Source: BOG-908 sp964242595 (GTDB lineage Bacteria > Pseudomonadota > Alphaproteobacteria > Acetobacterales > Acetobacteraceae). Taken from it: DNA of 64,000 bases. Position 1 is the first letter of the stretch. The number at the start of each line of letters is the position of its first letter. The notes below the pieces were generated by a model that was not told the origin of the DNA, made no database searches, and saw nothing but the letters and a program-made list of their open reading frames with translations. The translations under genes were made by a program, and so were the position numbers. Shown here piece by piece: positions 43,766 to 53,206 of the stretch. The stretch covers positions 12,234-76,233 of the forward strand of contig CAXTBC010000009.1 in the NCBI GenBank assembly GCA_964242595.1. Direction: 5' to 3'.

Positions 43766-44818
43766 TCAACTACCCCCCTGGGCAATCCTCCAGCTGATCG
43801 CCGCACACCCCCTGAACATGTCGCCATACAAATGCGCCCGCGCGTCGGCAGCGTTGCCCCGCCGCGAGCGGTCGTACACTCCCCACCCGATCGAGGCCGA
43901 ACGGAACAGCGAAAACGCCAGGTAGAAGGGCCAATCCTGCGCCGGGAACTCCCGCCCTACCGCTTCGCAGTAGCGCGTCACCAGCGCCGTCTCGTCCGGC
44001 AGGCCGATCGCCGCCAGGTCTGCCCCGCCCAGCCCCTTGAACGGCCCGCCGCTCTGCGGCAGCCGGTAGAACGAGGCGAAGTAGGCCAAATCCGCCATAG
44101 GGTGGCCGATCGTCGCCAGCTCCCAGTCCAGGATCGCCAACAGGCGCGGCGCGTCGTGCGCGAACATCAAATTGCCGAGCCGGTAGTCGCCATGGGCGAT
44201 CACCCCTGGCTCGTCGGGTGGCAGGTGCGCCGGCAACCAGGCAATCAACGCCTCCATGTCGGCGTTCGGCTCCGGGTCCGAAGCCAGGTACTGCTTGGTC
44301 CAGCGGCCAATCTGGCGCGCGATGTAAGCATCCGGCCGGCCGAACCCCTCCAGCCCGGCCGCCCGCCAGTCCACACGGTGCAGCGCCGCCAGCCCATCGG
44401 CTGCGGCAAAGTAGTAGCCGGCCCGCTCGCCGTGCGGCACCACCTCCAGCCGCAGGTCGCTCAGCACCTGGCCGTCGATGTAGTCCATCACGTAAAACGG
44501 CGTGCCGATCACGTCAGCGTCCTCGCACAGGATGCGAGCGGCGGGCACCGGCGCGCCGGTCGGGCCCAGCGCGCGCATCGCCGCGTACTCGCGCTCCACG
44601 GCGTGGGCGGACGGCAGGATCACGCCCGGCGGCTTCTTGCGCAACACGTAGCGACGGCCCGCCGCGTCCGTCATCAGGAAGGTGGGGTTGGATTGCCCGC
44701 CCTGGAACTGCAGCAGCGCCACCGGCAGGCTGATCTCGGGCAGCGCCGCTTGCAGGTAGGCCGCAAGCCGCGACTCGTCGAAACGGTGCTGCTCGCGCAC
44801 CGCGATCATCTCGGTCAT
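43766..44818 (-). CDS. APH-type phosphotransferase (ACAD10-like kinase fold)
   Basis: A 350-residue aminoglycoside phosphotransferase-like kinase. It has GGQSNPTFLM and VLRKKPPG (ATP-binding lysine), the catalytic loop VIAHGDYRLGNLMF and the metal-binding DWELATIG. Bacterial homologues of the ACAD10 N-terminal kinase act on hydroxy-acyl substrates and are often encoded with acyl-CoA dehydrogenases and TetR regulators. The gene lies 30 bases after the TetR gene, same strand, so they are probably co-transcribed. Confidence 0.87.
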   Translation of the reverse strand: MTEMIAVREQHRFDESRLAAYLQAALPEISLPVALLQFQGGQSNPTFLMTDAAGRRYVLRKKPPGVILPSAHAVEREYAAMRALGPTGAPVPAARILCEDADVIGTPFYVMDYIDGQVLSDLRLEVVPHGERAGYYFAAADGLAALHRVDWRAAGLEGFGRPDAYIARQIGRWTKQYLASDPEPNADMEALIAWLPAHLPPDEPGVIAHGDYRLGNLMFAHDAPRLLAILDWELATIGHPMADLAYFASFYRLPQSGGPFKGLGGADLAAIGLPDETALVTRYCEAVGREFPAQDWPFYLAFSLFRSASIGWGVYDRSRRGNAADARAHLYGDMFRGCAAISWRIAQGGS

Positions 44819-44848
44819 CGTTCATCCCTCAACACGCAGGTTTGCCCG

Positions 44849-45478
44849 TCAGAACGAAGCGCCCGCCGTCTGTTTGTAGCCGCGCAGCGCCGTTACCGCA
44901 TAGGGCGTGAACAGCGCCTCCACCTGGCCGAAACCCCAGTTCAGGTGGTCCCGGGTGATCGTCTCCACGCCCTGGCGGGAGCGCAGGTAGTCGATCCAGT
45001 AGCTCGCCACGATCCAAGCGTTCACCACCAGCCGGTCCAGCTCGCCCGGCGAGGCAGACAGGATGCCCGCGTCTACCAGCGTGCCCAGCGTCAGCCGCAC
45101 CTGCGCCTGGCCGTGGTCGGTCAGCCGCGTGAGCCGCGGCCGCAGCGCCGGCGCCAGCCGGTAGATGCCGGCCGCGTAGAACAGCCGCCACTCCCACATC
45201 GTGTTGAACCAGCCGGCGAGGTATTGCCGGTGCGTCTGCGGCCGTGCGCGCAGGTCGTTGGCGGCACTGCCCGCCTTGTCCAGCGCCGCCTCGAACCGCT
45301 CGAACAGCGCCACCACGATCTGTTCCTTGCGGCGGAAATGGTAGTGCAGGTTGCCTTCGCTGATCCCCACGCCGCTGGCGATCTCGGCGGTCGTCACCTC
45401 GGCCGGCCCGCGCTCGTTAAACAAAGTGCGGCAGGATTCCAGGATGCGGTCGCGCGTGGTTGGCTTCTGGTCGGTCAT
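44849..45478 (-). CDS. TetR/AcrR family transcriptional regulator
   Basis: 209 residues from ATG 45478 (ribosome site AGGAAG). The N-terminal helix-turn-helix reads TRDRILESCRTLFNERG, then VGISEGNLHYHFRRKEQI; the rest is a helical ligand-binding domain with TMWEWRLFYAAGIYRL. It probably represses its own operon with the phosphotransferase and perhaps the divergent SDR-GMC genes, in response to a hydrophobic ligand (inference from position). Confidence 0.88.
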   Translation of the reverse strand: MTDQKPTTRDRILESCRTLFNERGPAEVTTAEIASGVGISEGNLHYHFRRKEQIVVALFERFEAALDKAGSAANDLRARPQTHRQYLAGWFNTMWEWRLFYAAGIYRLAPALRPRLTRLTDHGQAQVRLTLGTLVDAGILSASPGELDRLVVNAWIVASYWIDYLRSRQGVETITRDHLNWGFGQVEALFTPYAVTALRGYKQTAGASF

Positions 45479-45544
45479 CTGCTTCCTCGTGCCGCGTTGA
45501 CACGTCTGGGGTGGCCGCCCGACAGTCGACGATAATGGCCCAGC

Positions 45545-45666
45545 AGGCAAAGCAAGCAAGAGTTCTTTTGAAAACGATCTAGCTGAAGTCGACAGCTAGC
45601 GCCCGAGGCGCGACCACTCAGCAAAAGTTTTTTGCTTTTTTTTTCAAAAAAGAAGGCCTTCCTTAT
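45545..45666. repeat. family A repeat pair in a divergent promoter region
   Basis: Left half decayed (GCAAGCAAGAGTTCTTTTGA), right half good (AGCAAAAGTTTTTTGC, then TTTTTCAAAAAAGAAGGCCT). It is placed between the divergent TetR and SDR genes. Confidence 0.7.
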
Positions 45667-45684
45667 CTTACAAGGGCAATAAAA

Positions 45685-46488
45685 ATGGACGTCCAAGGCA
45701 AGACAATCGTCATCACCGGCGCAGGCAGCGGCATAGGCCGCGCGCTGGCCCAACTGTTCCACGCCGAAGGCGCCAGCCACATCGCCGTGGCCGACCTCAA
45801 CGAAGCCGGCGCGCAAGAAACCGCGCAGATGGTGCGCGGCACCGCCTTCGCCTGCGACGTCACGCGCGAGGCCGACATCGCACGCGTCGTTGCCGAAACC
45901 GAGGCCCATGCCGGCCGGATCGACCTGTTCTGCAGCAACGCCGGCGTCATCACGCTTGATCCGGAGTTCGACAACGCCGCCTCGGCACCGGACACCGCCT
46001 GGGCGCGCGCCTGGGCCGTGCATGTGATGGCGCACGTCTACGCGGCACGCTCCGTGCTGCCGGGGATGATGGAGCGCGGCTCGGGCTGGTTCCTCAACAC
46101 GGTCTCGGCGGCCGGCCTGCTCAGCCAGATCGGCTCGGCCACCTACAGCACCACCAAGCACGCCGCCATCGGCTTCGCAGAGAGCCTGGCCATCGCCGCC
46201 AAGGACCGCGGCGTCGGCGTCTCCGTGCTGTGCCCGCAGGGCGTGCGCACGCCCTTCGTGCAAAGCGGCGACTTCTTCGGCGGCGCGGACGTGGACGGCG
46301 TGCTCACCGCCGAGGAGGTGGCCGCCGCCGCGCTCGCCGGGCTGCGCGCCGGCAAGTTCCTCATCCTGCCCCACCCGGAGGTGGCCAACTACATGCGCGT
46401 GAAGGCCGAGACCTACGACCGCTGGGTGGGCGGCATGGCCAAGATGCGCCGCGGCGTGCGCGCGGCGAGGCAAGCCCGTGGCCTCTGA
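45685..46488 (+). CDS. short-chain dehydrogenase/reductase
   Basis: A 267-residue classical SDR. Cofactor motif TGAGSGIG (11-18), NAG at 85-87, catalytic Ser141, Tyr154 and Lys158 (YSTTK). Asp37 after the second strand suggests preference for NAD+. It overlaps the next gene by eleven bases and is thus coupled to a GMC alcohol oxidase/dehydrogenase; together they may oxidise an alcohol to a ketone or acid. Substrate unknown. Confidence 0.9.
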   Translation: MDVQGKTIVITGAGSGIGRALAQLFHAEGASHIAVADLNEAGAQETAQMVRGTAFACDVTREADIARVVAETEAHAGRIDLFCSNAGVITLDPEFDNAASAPDTAWARAWAVHVMAHVYAARSVLPGMMERGSGWFLNTVSAAGLLSQIGSATYSTTKHAAIGFAESLAIAAKDRGVGVSVLCPQGVRTPFVQSGDFFGGADVDGVLTAEEVAAAALAGLRAGKFLILPHPEVANYMRVKAETYDRWVGGMAKMRRGVRAARQARGL

Positions 46489-48091
46489 GTCGTTCGACTA
46501 CGTCGTGGTCGGCGGCGGCCCCGCCGGCTGCGCGGTGGCCGCCCGGCTGGCCGAGGGCAGGCCGGACCTCACCGTGGCGCTGATCGAACGTGGCCCGCCC
46601 AAGGGCGGCACCGCGTCCGACATCCCGCTCGGCATCGCCGTGCTCTCCGCCCGCAAGAACGCGGTGAACTACGCCTACCGCACCGCCCCGCAGGCCGCAC
46701 TCGGCGGCCGCAGCGGCTACCAGCCGCGGGGCAGGGGGATCGGCGGCAGCGCGCTGATCAACGCCATGATCTACATCCGCGGCCAGGCCGAGGATTACGA
46801 CGGCTGGGCGCGCGACGCCGGCGCGCAGGGCTGGGGCTGGTCCGATGTGCTGCCCTGCTTCAAGGCAGCCGAGCACAACGAACGCGGCGAGGACGCCTAT
46901 CACGGCGTCGGCGGCCCGCTCAACATCGCCGACCTGCGCACCCCCAACCCGGTGGCCGCCGCCTTCGTGGACGCCGCCGTGCAGGCGGGCTTCCCGCGGA
47001 ACCCGGACTTCAACGGCGCGCACCAGGAAGGCTTCGGCCCCTACCAGGTCAGCCAGAAGAACGGCGCGCGCTACGGCGCCGGCCGCGCCTATGTCGGCGA
47101 CCGCCCGCGCGCCAACCTCACCGTCATGGCCGACGTCGAGGTCGCCCGCATCCTGTTCGAGGGCCGCCGCGCCACCGGCGTGCTGGTGCGCGCCGGCAAG
47201 TCCTCCGGCCCGGACCTCGCCGTGCACGCGCGCGCCGAGGTGATCGTCTCGGGCGGCGCCTTTGGCTCGCCGCAATTGCTTATGTGCTCCGGCGTCGGCC
47301 CCGCCGACCACCTGCGCGCGCACGGCATCGAGGTGGTCCACCACAGCCCGGACGTCGGCGCCAACCTGCAGGACCACGTGGACTACACCGTCAACCGCCG
47401 GGTGCGCAGCCGCCATCTGTTCGGCGGCAACGCCGGCATGTTGCCGGATCTGCTGCGCGGCTGGCGGGACTACAGGCGCGACGGCACCGGCCTGCTCACC
47501 TCCAACGTGGCCGAGGCCGGCGGCTTCTTCCGCAGCGCGCCGGACGTGGACCGGCCGGACATCCAGATCCACTTCTGCACCGGCGTGGTGGACGACCACG
47601 GCCGCCGCCGCCACCCGTTCCGCGGCCTGGGCGTGCACACCTGCGTGCTGCGCCCGCACAGCCGCGGCACCGTCCGCCTGGCCAGCGCGGACATGCGCGA
47701 CGACCCGGTGATCGACCCCAACTTCTTCGGCGACGAACGCGACATGCGGACGATGCTGCGCGGGCTGGAGGCCACTTTGCGCATCCTGGCCGCCCCGGCC
47801 ATGCAGCCCTTCGCCGGCTCCCCGGTGCACCCGCCTGCCGAGGAAGCCGGCGAGGGCCTGATCCCCCGCATCCGCGCCCACGCCGACACCATCTACCACC
47901 CCGTGGGCACCTGCCGCATGGGCGGCGACGAGGACGCCGTGCTGGACCCGCTGCTGCGCGTCCGCGGCATCGAGTCGCTGCGCGTCGTGGACGCCTCCAT
48001 CATGCCAACGCTGGTCAGCGGCAACACTGCGGCACCCGCCGCGATGATCGGCGAACGGGCGGCGCAGTTGATCCGGCAGAGCAATCACTAA
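46478..48091 (+). CDS. GMC family FAD-dependent alcohol dehydrogenase
   Basis: A 537-residue GMC oxidoreductase (choline dehydrogenase/AlkJ type). The N-terminal FAD motif is DYVVVGGGPAGCAVAARLAE; GMC signature 1 is near GGSALINAMIYIRG and signature 2 is SGGAFGSPQLLMCSGVG. Active-site pair is His474 (YHPVGTCRMG) and Asn516 (SGNTAAPA). It oxidises a primary or secondary alcohol, passing electrons to quinone or O2. GTG start inside the SDR gene. Confidence 0.9.
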   Translation: MASESFDYVVVGGGPAGCAVAARLAEGRPDLTVALIERGPPKGGTASDIPLGIAVLSARKNAVNYAYRTAPQAALGGRSGYQPRGRGIGGSALINAMIYIRGQAEDYDGWARDAGAQGWGWSDVLPCFKAAEHNERGEDAYHGVGGPLNIADLRTPNPVAAAFVDAAVQAGFPRNPDFNGAHQEGFGPYQVSQKNGARYGAGRAYVGDRPRANLTVMADVEVARILFEGRRATGVLVRAGKSSGPDLAVHARAEVIVSGGAFGSPQLLMCSGVGPADHLRAHGIEVVHHSPDVGANLQDHVDYTVNRRVRSRHLFGGNAGMLPDLLRGWRDYRRDGTGLLTSNVAEAGGFFRSAPDVDRPDIQIHFCTGVVDDHGRRRHPFRGLGVHTCVLRPHSRGTVRLASADMRDDPVIDPNFFGDERDMRTMLRGLEATLRILAAPAMQPFAGSPVHPPAEEAGEGLIPRIRAHADTIYHPVGTCRMGGDEDAVLDPLLRVRGIESLRVVDASIMPTLVSGNTAAPAAMIGERAAQLIRQSNH

Positions 48092-48140
48092 GGCAAGGCA
48101 AGCGGTTCTTTCTTGAAAAAAAGAACCAAAAAACTTTTGC
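48092..48140. repeat. family A half-unit after the GMC gene
   Basis: GGCAAGCGGTTCTTTCTTG, then AAAAAAAGAACCAAAAAACT. It lies directly at the GMC stop. Confidence 0.8.
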
Positions 48141-48317
48141 TCTGTTTGGCGCGCTTTGCTGAAACGGGTTGCTTCACCGCTAGCAACGGGTCTGTCGACG
48201 TTCAGGCGACAAGGTCCACTCCGCCGACTCGATGCACGTCTGCAATCAGGTTGTTGCGCCTCCGGTCCTATATGTTCGCTTCAACTCGGTGATTTCCCTG
48301 TATCCTAATACGCACCC

Positions 48318-49627
48318 ATGACCGTCGCCACGATGCTCAGGCCTACGGGCACGGCCGAGCGGGTCGAAGCCTTGGACGTCCTGCGCGGGTTCGCTCTTTG
48401 CGGCGTGTTCGTGGTCAACGTCAGCGCGATGGGGCGTAGCCTGACGTGGAACTTCCCGGCAGGACCGCCTTCCGGCGCGGATCCTTCCTGGCTTCTCTGG
48501 GTGGTCCAGCAACTGCTGCTGGAAGGCGCCATGCGCGGCCTGTTCACGCTGCTGTTCGGCGCGGGCGTGCTCTACCTCACAAGGAGAGCGGACGGACCGG
48601 ACGCGCCGGTGGCGGTCGCCGAGATCTACCTGCGGCGCTGCCTCGGGCTGATGGGCTTGGGTTTGGCCGACGCGTTCCCACTCGCCTGGCCAGGCGACAT
48701 CGTGTTCGACTACGGGCTGACGGGGTTGTTCCTGTTTTCGTTCCGACGCTGCCGCCTTCGCGTGCTGACCGCGCTCGCGGTCGGGCTGGTGGTGGTCCTG
48801 ACCGGCCTGCGGCTCGCGTCGGACGCACCCCGGTTGCAAGCTCTGCATGCAGGCGAGCGCGCCGCTGCAGCACTGGCAAGCGGCGAGCCCAGCACGCCCG
48901 CACGCCGGGCGCCCTGGCCGCCCAGCACGAGACCGTCGCGCGTAGCGGACCGGACCCGGCCGCCATCGACGCGGAAGCGCAGGCGCGGCAAGGCGGTCCG
49001 GCTTCCCTGATAGGCTGGTCCGTCTCGACCTGGGCGGCCCTCACCCTCAACCCGGTTATCGCGGCCGGCCTGATGGAGTGCGCCGCCTTCATGCTTTTGG
49101 GCATGGCACTCTTGAGGACCGGCGTGCTGAGCGGCGCCCGCTCGGCCGCGTTCTACGCCCGGCTCGCGGCCGGCGGACTGGCCACGGCGCTCGTCCTTCG
49201 GGGCGCAGCCGTTCGCGAAGCGTGGACCGGCTACGGGCACCCCACCTATCTCGGCGGCATAACCCAGACCGTCTTCTACGAAGCGGGTCGCGCCGCCATG
49301 ACGCTGAACTGGCTTGGCTGAGTCCTGACGGCCTGCAAGCAATTGCCCCGGATCGCGCTCGCGCCTTTGCACGCGCTCGGACGCATGACGCTGACGAACT
49401 ATCTCGGCCAGTCGGTCATCGCCGCCACGCTGTTCTACGGCTTGCGGCTATACGGCCGCCTCGACTGGCCAACATTGTGGTCGGTAGCGGCGCTGGCGTG
49501 CGCAACGCAGGCGGCACTGAGCCTGGCATGGCTCGCCTACTTCCAGATCGGCCCGGCAGAGTGGCTGCTGCGGTCCGTAGCCTACAACCGCTTTCAATCC
49601 TTCGGGAGTGCATCGTCACCTGAGTAG
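48318..49627 (+). pseudogene. DUF418 membrane protein, broken in three frames
   Basis: Frame 1 (from ATG 48318) carries the N-terminal RVEALDVLRGFALCGVFVVN and LLFGAGVLYL. Frame 2 takes over near 48890 and runs ALTLNPVIAAGLMECAAFML to a stop at 49321. Frame 3 gives LHALGRMTLTNYLGQSVIAA and the C-terminal WLAYFQIGPAEWLLRS, ending 49627. Together they make a normal-length DUF418 (about 430 residues, polytopic, unknown function). Two frame changes argue for a true pseudogene, although both could be base-calling errors in GC-rich runs. Confidence 0.72.
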
Positions 49628-49660
49628 TTCGTTGGCTACGCTAGACTTTGATGTTGACCT

Positions 49661-49955
49661 GTGAAGGAAGGCCAGGGGCTCTGCCCCTGGACCCCGCTAA
49701 GGACAAGTCCTTAAAGGCTGTTTGAAAACTCGCTTCGAGAGCCGCGAAGCGGTCATCTGAGGCCAATCTTAAGTAAATCCCGCCAAAATACGGTATCCAG
49801 ATACCGCTTTTGGTAAGTTTGTACGCTCAACCAACAGCTCGAGCGAGTTTTCAAACGGACTCTTAGAACCTGCTTGTAAAAGATCCTAAACAGACGGGGG
49901 TCTGGGGCCTCAAGGCCCCAGCGAGGTTTGGGGCAGAGCCCCAACCTTACCCCGA
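49661..49955. repeat. family B repeat interrupted by MITE copy 2
   Basis: Left half AGGGGCTCTGCCCCTGGACC, then AAGGACAAGTCCTTA. Right half TTAGAACCTGCTTGTAAAAG, then GGGGCCTCAAGGCCCCAGCG and TTTGGGGCAGAGCCCCAACC. It lies between the DUF418 remnant and prfC. Confidence 0.8.
49713..49863. mobile_element. MITE-like element, copy 2
   Basis: About 151 bp, closely matching the copy at 9344-9495, including GTTTGAAAACTCGCTT near the left end, GGTATCCAGATACCGCTTTT inside, and CGAGCGAGTTTTCAAACGGA at the right. The left terminus has drifted (AAGGCTG for GAGTCTG). It has the same position inside a family B unit as copy 1. Confidence 0.78.
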
Positions 49956-51473
49956 AACGACATGATCCTTGATGTCCCTGAACGCGAGAGAAGCGTTCTG
50001 CTCCGTTGTCCGCCGCAGCGTGAACGCCGACGTCGCCAGGAACACCGGATCACCATCCACGTCGTCCGCCATCGCCGTCCGCTGCTCGCCGGCAAACCTC
50101 TCGATCAGCGCACGATCCCCGCTCAGCCACCGCGCCAAATTGTAGGGCGTCGGCTCGAACCCGATCGCCACGCCGTACTCGCCCGCCAAGCGCGCCTGCA
50201 GCACGTCGAGCTGCAGCGTGCCCACCACGCCCACGATCGGCTGGCTGCCATCCTGCGGGCGGAACAACTGCACCACGCCCTCCTCGGCCAGCTCCTGCAA
50301 CGCCTGCCGCAGCTTCTTGGCCTTCATCGCGTCGTCCAGCCGCACCCGCCGCAGGATCTCCGGCGCGAAGCTCGGCACGCCCAGGAAGCGAAGATCCTCC
50401 TCCTGCGTCAGCGTGTCGCCGATCCGCAGCGTGCCGTGGTTGGGGATGCCCACCACGTCGCCGGCAAACGCCTCCTCGGCAAGTTGCCTGTCGCGCGCGA
50501 AGAAGAACTGCGGCGCGTTCAACGGTATCAGCTTGCCCGTGCGCACCTGACGCAGCTTCATCCCGCGCTCCAGCCGGCCGGAACAGATGCGCGCGAACGC
50601 CATGCGGTCGCGGTGGTTGGGATCCATGTTGGCCTGGATCTTGAACACCAGCGCGGTCAGCGCGTTCTCGTCGGCGTGCACCGTGCGCGTGTCGGCCACC
50701 TGGTCGCGCGGCGGCGGCCCGAACCGCGCCAGCGCGTCCAGCAGGTCCAGCACGCCGATCTCGCGCATGGCGCTGCCGAAATACACCGGCGTCAGCGCGC
50801 CGGCGCGGAACGCGTCGAAATCCCATTCCGGCAGCGCCGCGCGCACCAGGTCCAGCTCGTCGCCCAACGCCTGCATGCGCGGGTCGGACTGCGCCAGCTC
50901 GTGCGACAGCCGCATGTCGCGCGTGTGCAGGTCGTAGGTGCCCATGAACTCCGCCGCCCGCCCCACCGGCCAGGTGGCCGGCGAGGTGTCCAGCGCCAGC
51001 GCGCTCGCCACCTCGTCGAGCAGCTCGAACGGGTCGCGCGACTCACGATCCATCTTGTTGACGAAGGTGATGATCGGGATGTCGCGCAGCCGGCAGATCT
51101 CGAACAGCTTGCGCGTGCGCGCCTCGATGCCCTTTGCCGCGTCGATCACCATCACCGCCGAGTCCACTGCTGTCAGCGTCCGGTAGGTGTCCTCGGAGAA
51201 GTCCTCGTGCCCCGGCGTGTCGAGAAGGTTGTAGATGCAGCCGCCATACTCGAACGTCATCACCGACGTCACCACGGAGATGCCGCGCTCGCGCTCGATG
51301 CCCATCCAGTCCGACCGCGTGCGCCGCCGCTCGCCCTTGGCACGCACGTTGCCGGCGAGCTGGATGGCGCCGCCGGCGCGCAGCAGGCGTTCGGTCAGCG
51401 TGGTCTTGCCCGCATCGGGGTGGGAGATGATGGCGAAGGTGCGCCGGCGGGCGATCTCGGCGGCTAGGGTCAT
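49947..51473 (-). CDS. prfC: peptide chain release factor 3
   Basis: A 508-residue translational GTPase. It starts MTLAAEIARRRTFAIISHPD with P-loop SHPDAGKTT (17-25), then DTPGHEDFSEDTYRTL and FVNKMDRESRDPFELLDE (the NKMD guanine motif). RF3-specific domains follow. It removes RF1/RF2 from the ribosome after termination. ATG 51473 is preferred; the frame to TTG 51497 runs toward the family A repeat. Full length. Confidence 0.95.
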   Translation of the reverse strand: MTLAAEIARRRTFAIISHPDAGKTTLTERLLRAGGAIQLAGNVRAKGERRRTRSDWMGIERERGISVVTSVMTFEYGGCIYNLLDTPGHEDFSEDTYRTLTAVDSAVMVIDAAKGIEARTRKLFEICRLRDIPIITFVNKMDRESRDPFELLDEVASALALDTSPATWPVGRAAEFMGTYDLHTRDMRLSHELAQSDPRMQALGDELDLVRAALPEWDFDAFRAGALTPVYFGSAMREIGVLDLLDALARFGPPPRDQVADTRTVHADENALTALVFKIQANMDPNHRDRMAFARICSGRLERGMKLRQVRTGKLIPLNAPQFFFARDRQLAEEAFAGDVVGIPNHGTLRIGDTLTQEEDLRFLGVPSFAPEILRRVRLDDAMKAKKLRQALQELAEEGVVQLFRPQDGSQPIVGVVGTLQLDVLQARLAGEYGVAIGFEPTPYNLARWLSGDRALIERFAGEQRTAMADDVDGDPVFLATSAFTLRRTTEQNASLAFRDIKDHVVSG

Positions 51474-51493
51474 GTGGACGGAACTTTCGTGAA

Positions 51494-51628
51494 GCAAGGA
51501 AGCGGTTCTTTTTTGAAAAAAAGAACCAAAAAACTTTTACTACCGGACGGGTGCCTACCGGCCAGCGCGCGACAGCGGAGTCAAAGTCTTTTGCTTCTTT
51601 TCTTCAGAAAAGAAGGCCTTGCTTCCTT
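51494..51628. repeat. family A repeat, complete pair
   Basis: AAGCAAGGAAGCGGTTCTTT at the left and TTCAGAAAAGAAGGCCTTGC at the right, with a GCGCGACAGCGGAGTC centre shared with the copies at 29392 and 15922. Its right end encodes the last residues and stop of the next glycosyltransferase. Confidence 0.85.
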
Positions 51629-53097
51629 CGCAGGTTGCCCCCCCGAACCTCCAGTCCAGGATGCAAATAAGCATCCCGCCCCAGCGCCGCACCCCACCGC
51701 GCCCGCACCAGCGCCGCCGCCGCGCTGTCATGCCGACCGCGAGGCACCGTCGCATAGACGAGCCGGGCATAAGGCGTCCACACGCAGCGCAGCCCGCGGG
51801 CCGCCAGCCGCAGGCACAGATCCACGTCGGCATACGGGCCGCATGCCGCGTCCAGCCCGCCGGCCTTTTCCAGCACCTCCCGCCGGATCGCCAGGCAGTC
51901 CAGCGAGACGGCGGAAACGCTGCGCACCAAGCCGAACTGCCCGCGGTAGCCCGGATCGGCCACATCGGAGCCAGGACGTAGCGTCTGCGCGACAAGGGTG
52001 GGATGCAGGATCAGCCCCGCCTGCGCCACGCGCCCGTCCGGCCGGTCGATCCGGCCGCCCACCGCGCCCACCTCCGGCCGCAACGCGTGGCCGACGAGCT
52101 CCCTCAGCCAGCCCGCCCCGCCAGCGCGTAGGCCCGCTGCCAGGAACACCAACACCGCGCCGCCGGCCGCCTTGGTGTCCGCCACCCGCTCCGTGCGGGG
52201 ATGCGCCGTATCGTCCGGCACCGCCGCGCCCGCCGGCGCCACCAGGCTCACCAGCGGCGCTGGGTCCGGCACGGGATACACCACGCGCACCCATTGCGGC
52301 AGTCCAGGTGCCGCCACCGCCACGGCGCCCGCGGGCAGGTGCGCCTGCACCGCGCGCCGTCCCGCCTCGCGCGCGGCGTCCGTCCGCATCGCGGAGAAGG
52401 AGCCGGCAAGCTGTCGCCAGTGGTAGGCCACCACGGGCACGTGCACCGGCCGGGTGCAGCGCGCCGCCCGCAGCGCCAGCTCCCAGTCCTGGCTGCCCTC
52501 GAACCCTGGCCGAAGCACGCCCACCCGCTCCAGCAGGCCGCGCCGGTACACCGCCAGGTGCCCCACCACGTTCTGGGCGTGCAACAGGTCCGGGTTCCAG
52601 CCCGGCTTGAAATACGGCCGCACGTGCCGCCCGGCTTCCAACTGGTCCTCGTCGGAGAACAGCAGCCCGGCCGCCGGATTGTCCCGCGCGGCCTGCGCCA
52701 TGGCCGCCAGAGCGTGCGGCGCCAGCAGGTCATCATGGTCGATGAACGCCACCAGCGCCCCGTCCGCCAGCGCCAGCGCGGCGTTGCTCGCAGCCGCGAT
52801 CCCGGCGCTGGCCGCCAGGCGGGTCGACCTGACGCGCGCGTCTGCCGGCAGGGCAGGGGGTACCGCCGAGGCATCGTCGGCGATGCAGAGCTGCCAGTCC
52901 CGATACGTCTGGGCAAACACGGAGGCCACGCAGGCAGCCAGCAGGCCAGGCGGCGTGTCACGGACCGGAAGGACCAGGCTGATGAGCGGCCCGGTAGTCG
53001 GATAAACCCCAGCAACGTTAGCTAGCCCGTAGCCGCGGCCGATGCGCGACTCGGGCCGTTGCCGGCGTTCGAGCCAGCCCAGGAAGCCGTAGCTCAC
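51604..53097 (-). CDS. glycosyltransferase family 2 protein
   Basis: A 497-residue soluble protein. The N-terminal GT-A domain reads PLISLVLPVRDTPPGLLAAC, then LCIADDAS and VAFIDHDDLLAPHAL (metal-binding DxD), then RPYFKPGWNPDLLHAQN. The C-terminal half (from about 270) keeps a second, degenerate GT-A-like region ending in a VDLCLRLAARGLR motif as in rhamnosyl/O-antigen transferases. The final residues RRKQGLLF and the TGA come from a family A repeat. GTG start. Upstream lies rpsD on the same strand. Donor and acceptor are unknown. Confidence 0.83.
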   Translation of the reverse strand: MSYGFLGWLERRQRPESRIGRGYGLANVAGVYPTTGPLISLVLPVRDTPPGLLAACVASVFAQTYRDWQLCIADDASAVPPALPADARVRSTRLAASAGIAAASNAALALADGALVAFIDHDDLLAPHALAAMAQAARDNPAAGLLFSDEDQLEAGRHVRPYFKPGWNPDLLHAQNVVGHLAVYRRGLLERVGVLRPGFEGSQDWELALRAARCTRPVHVPVVAYHWRQLAGSFSAMRTDAAREAGRRAVQAHLPAGAVAVAAPGLPQWVRVVYPVPDPAPLVSLVAPAGAAVPDDTAHPRTERVADTKAAGGAVLVFLAAGLRAGGAGWLRELVGHALRPEVGAVGGRIDRPDGRVAQAGLILHPTLVAQTLRPGSDVADPGYRGQFGLVRSVSAVSLDCLAIRREVLEKAGGLDAACGPYADVDLCLRLAARGLRCVWTPYARLVYATVPRGRHDSAAAALVRARWGAALGRDAYLHPGLEVRGGNLRRKQGLLF

Positions 53098-53206
53098 GCC
53101 GCGCCTGCCAGCCCGGCGGCAAACGGCCCAGCAGCCCAGGCACCCGAAGCACGCCGCTGCGGCACACGGCCCAGGGGCACCGCCCCGGGCCGCGCAACAA
53201 ATCGGC

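Noticed and set aside
46361..48088. 575-codon antisense open frame over the GMC gene
   Set aside because: Low-complexity Ala/His/Val shadow; the sense strand carries intact GMC signatures.
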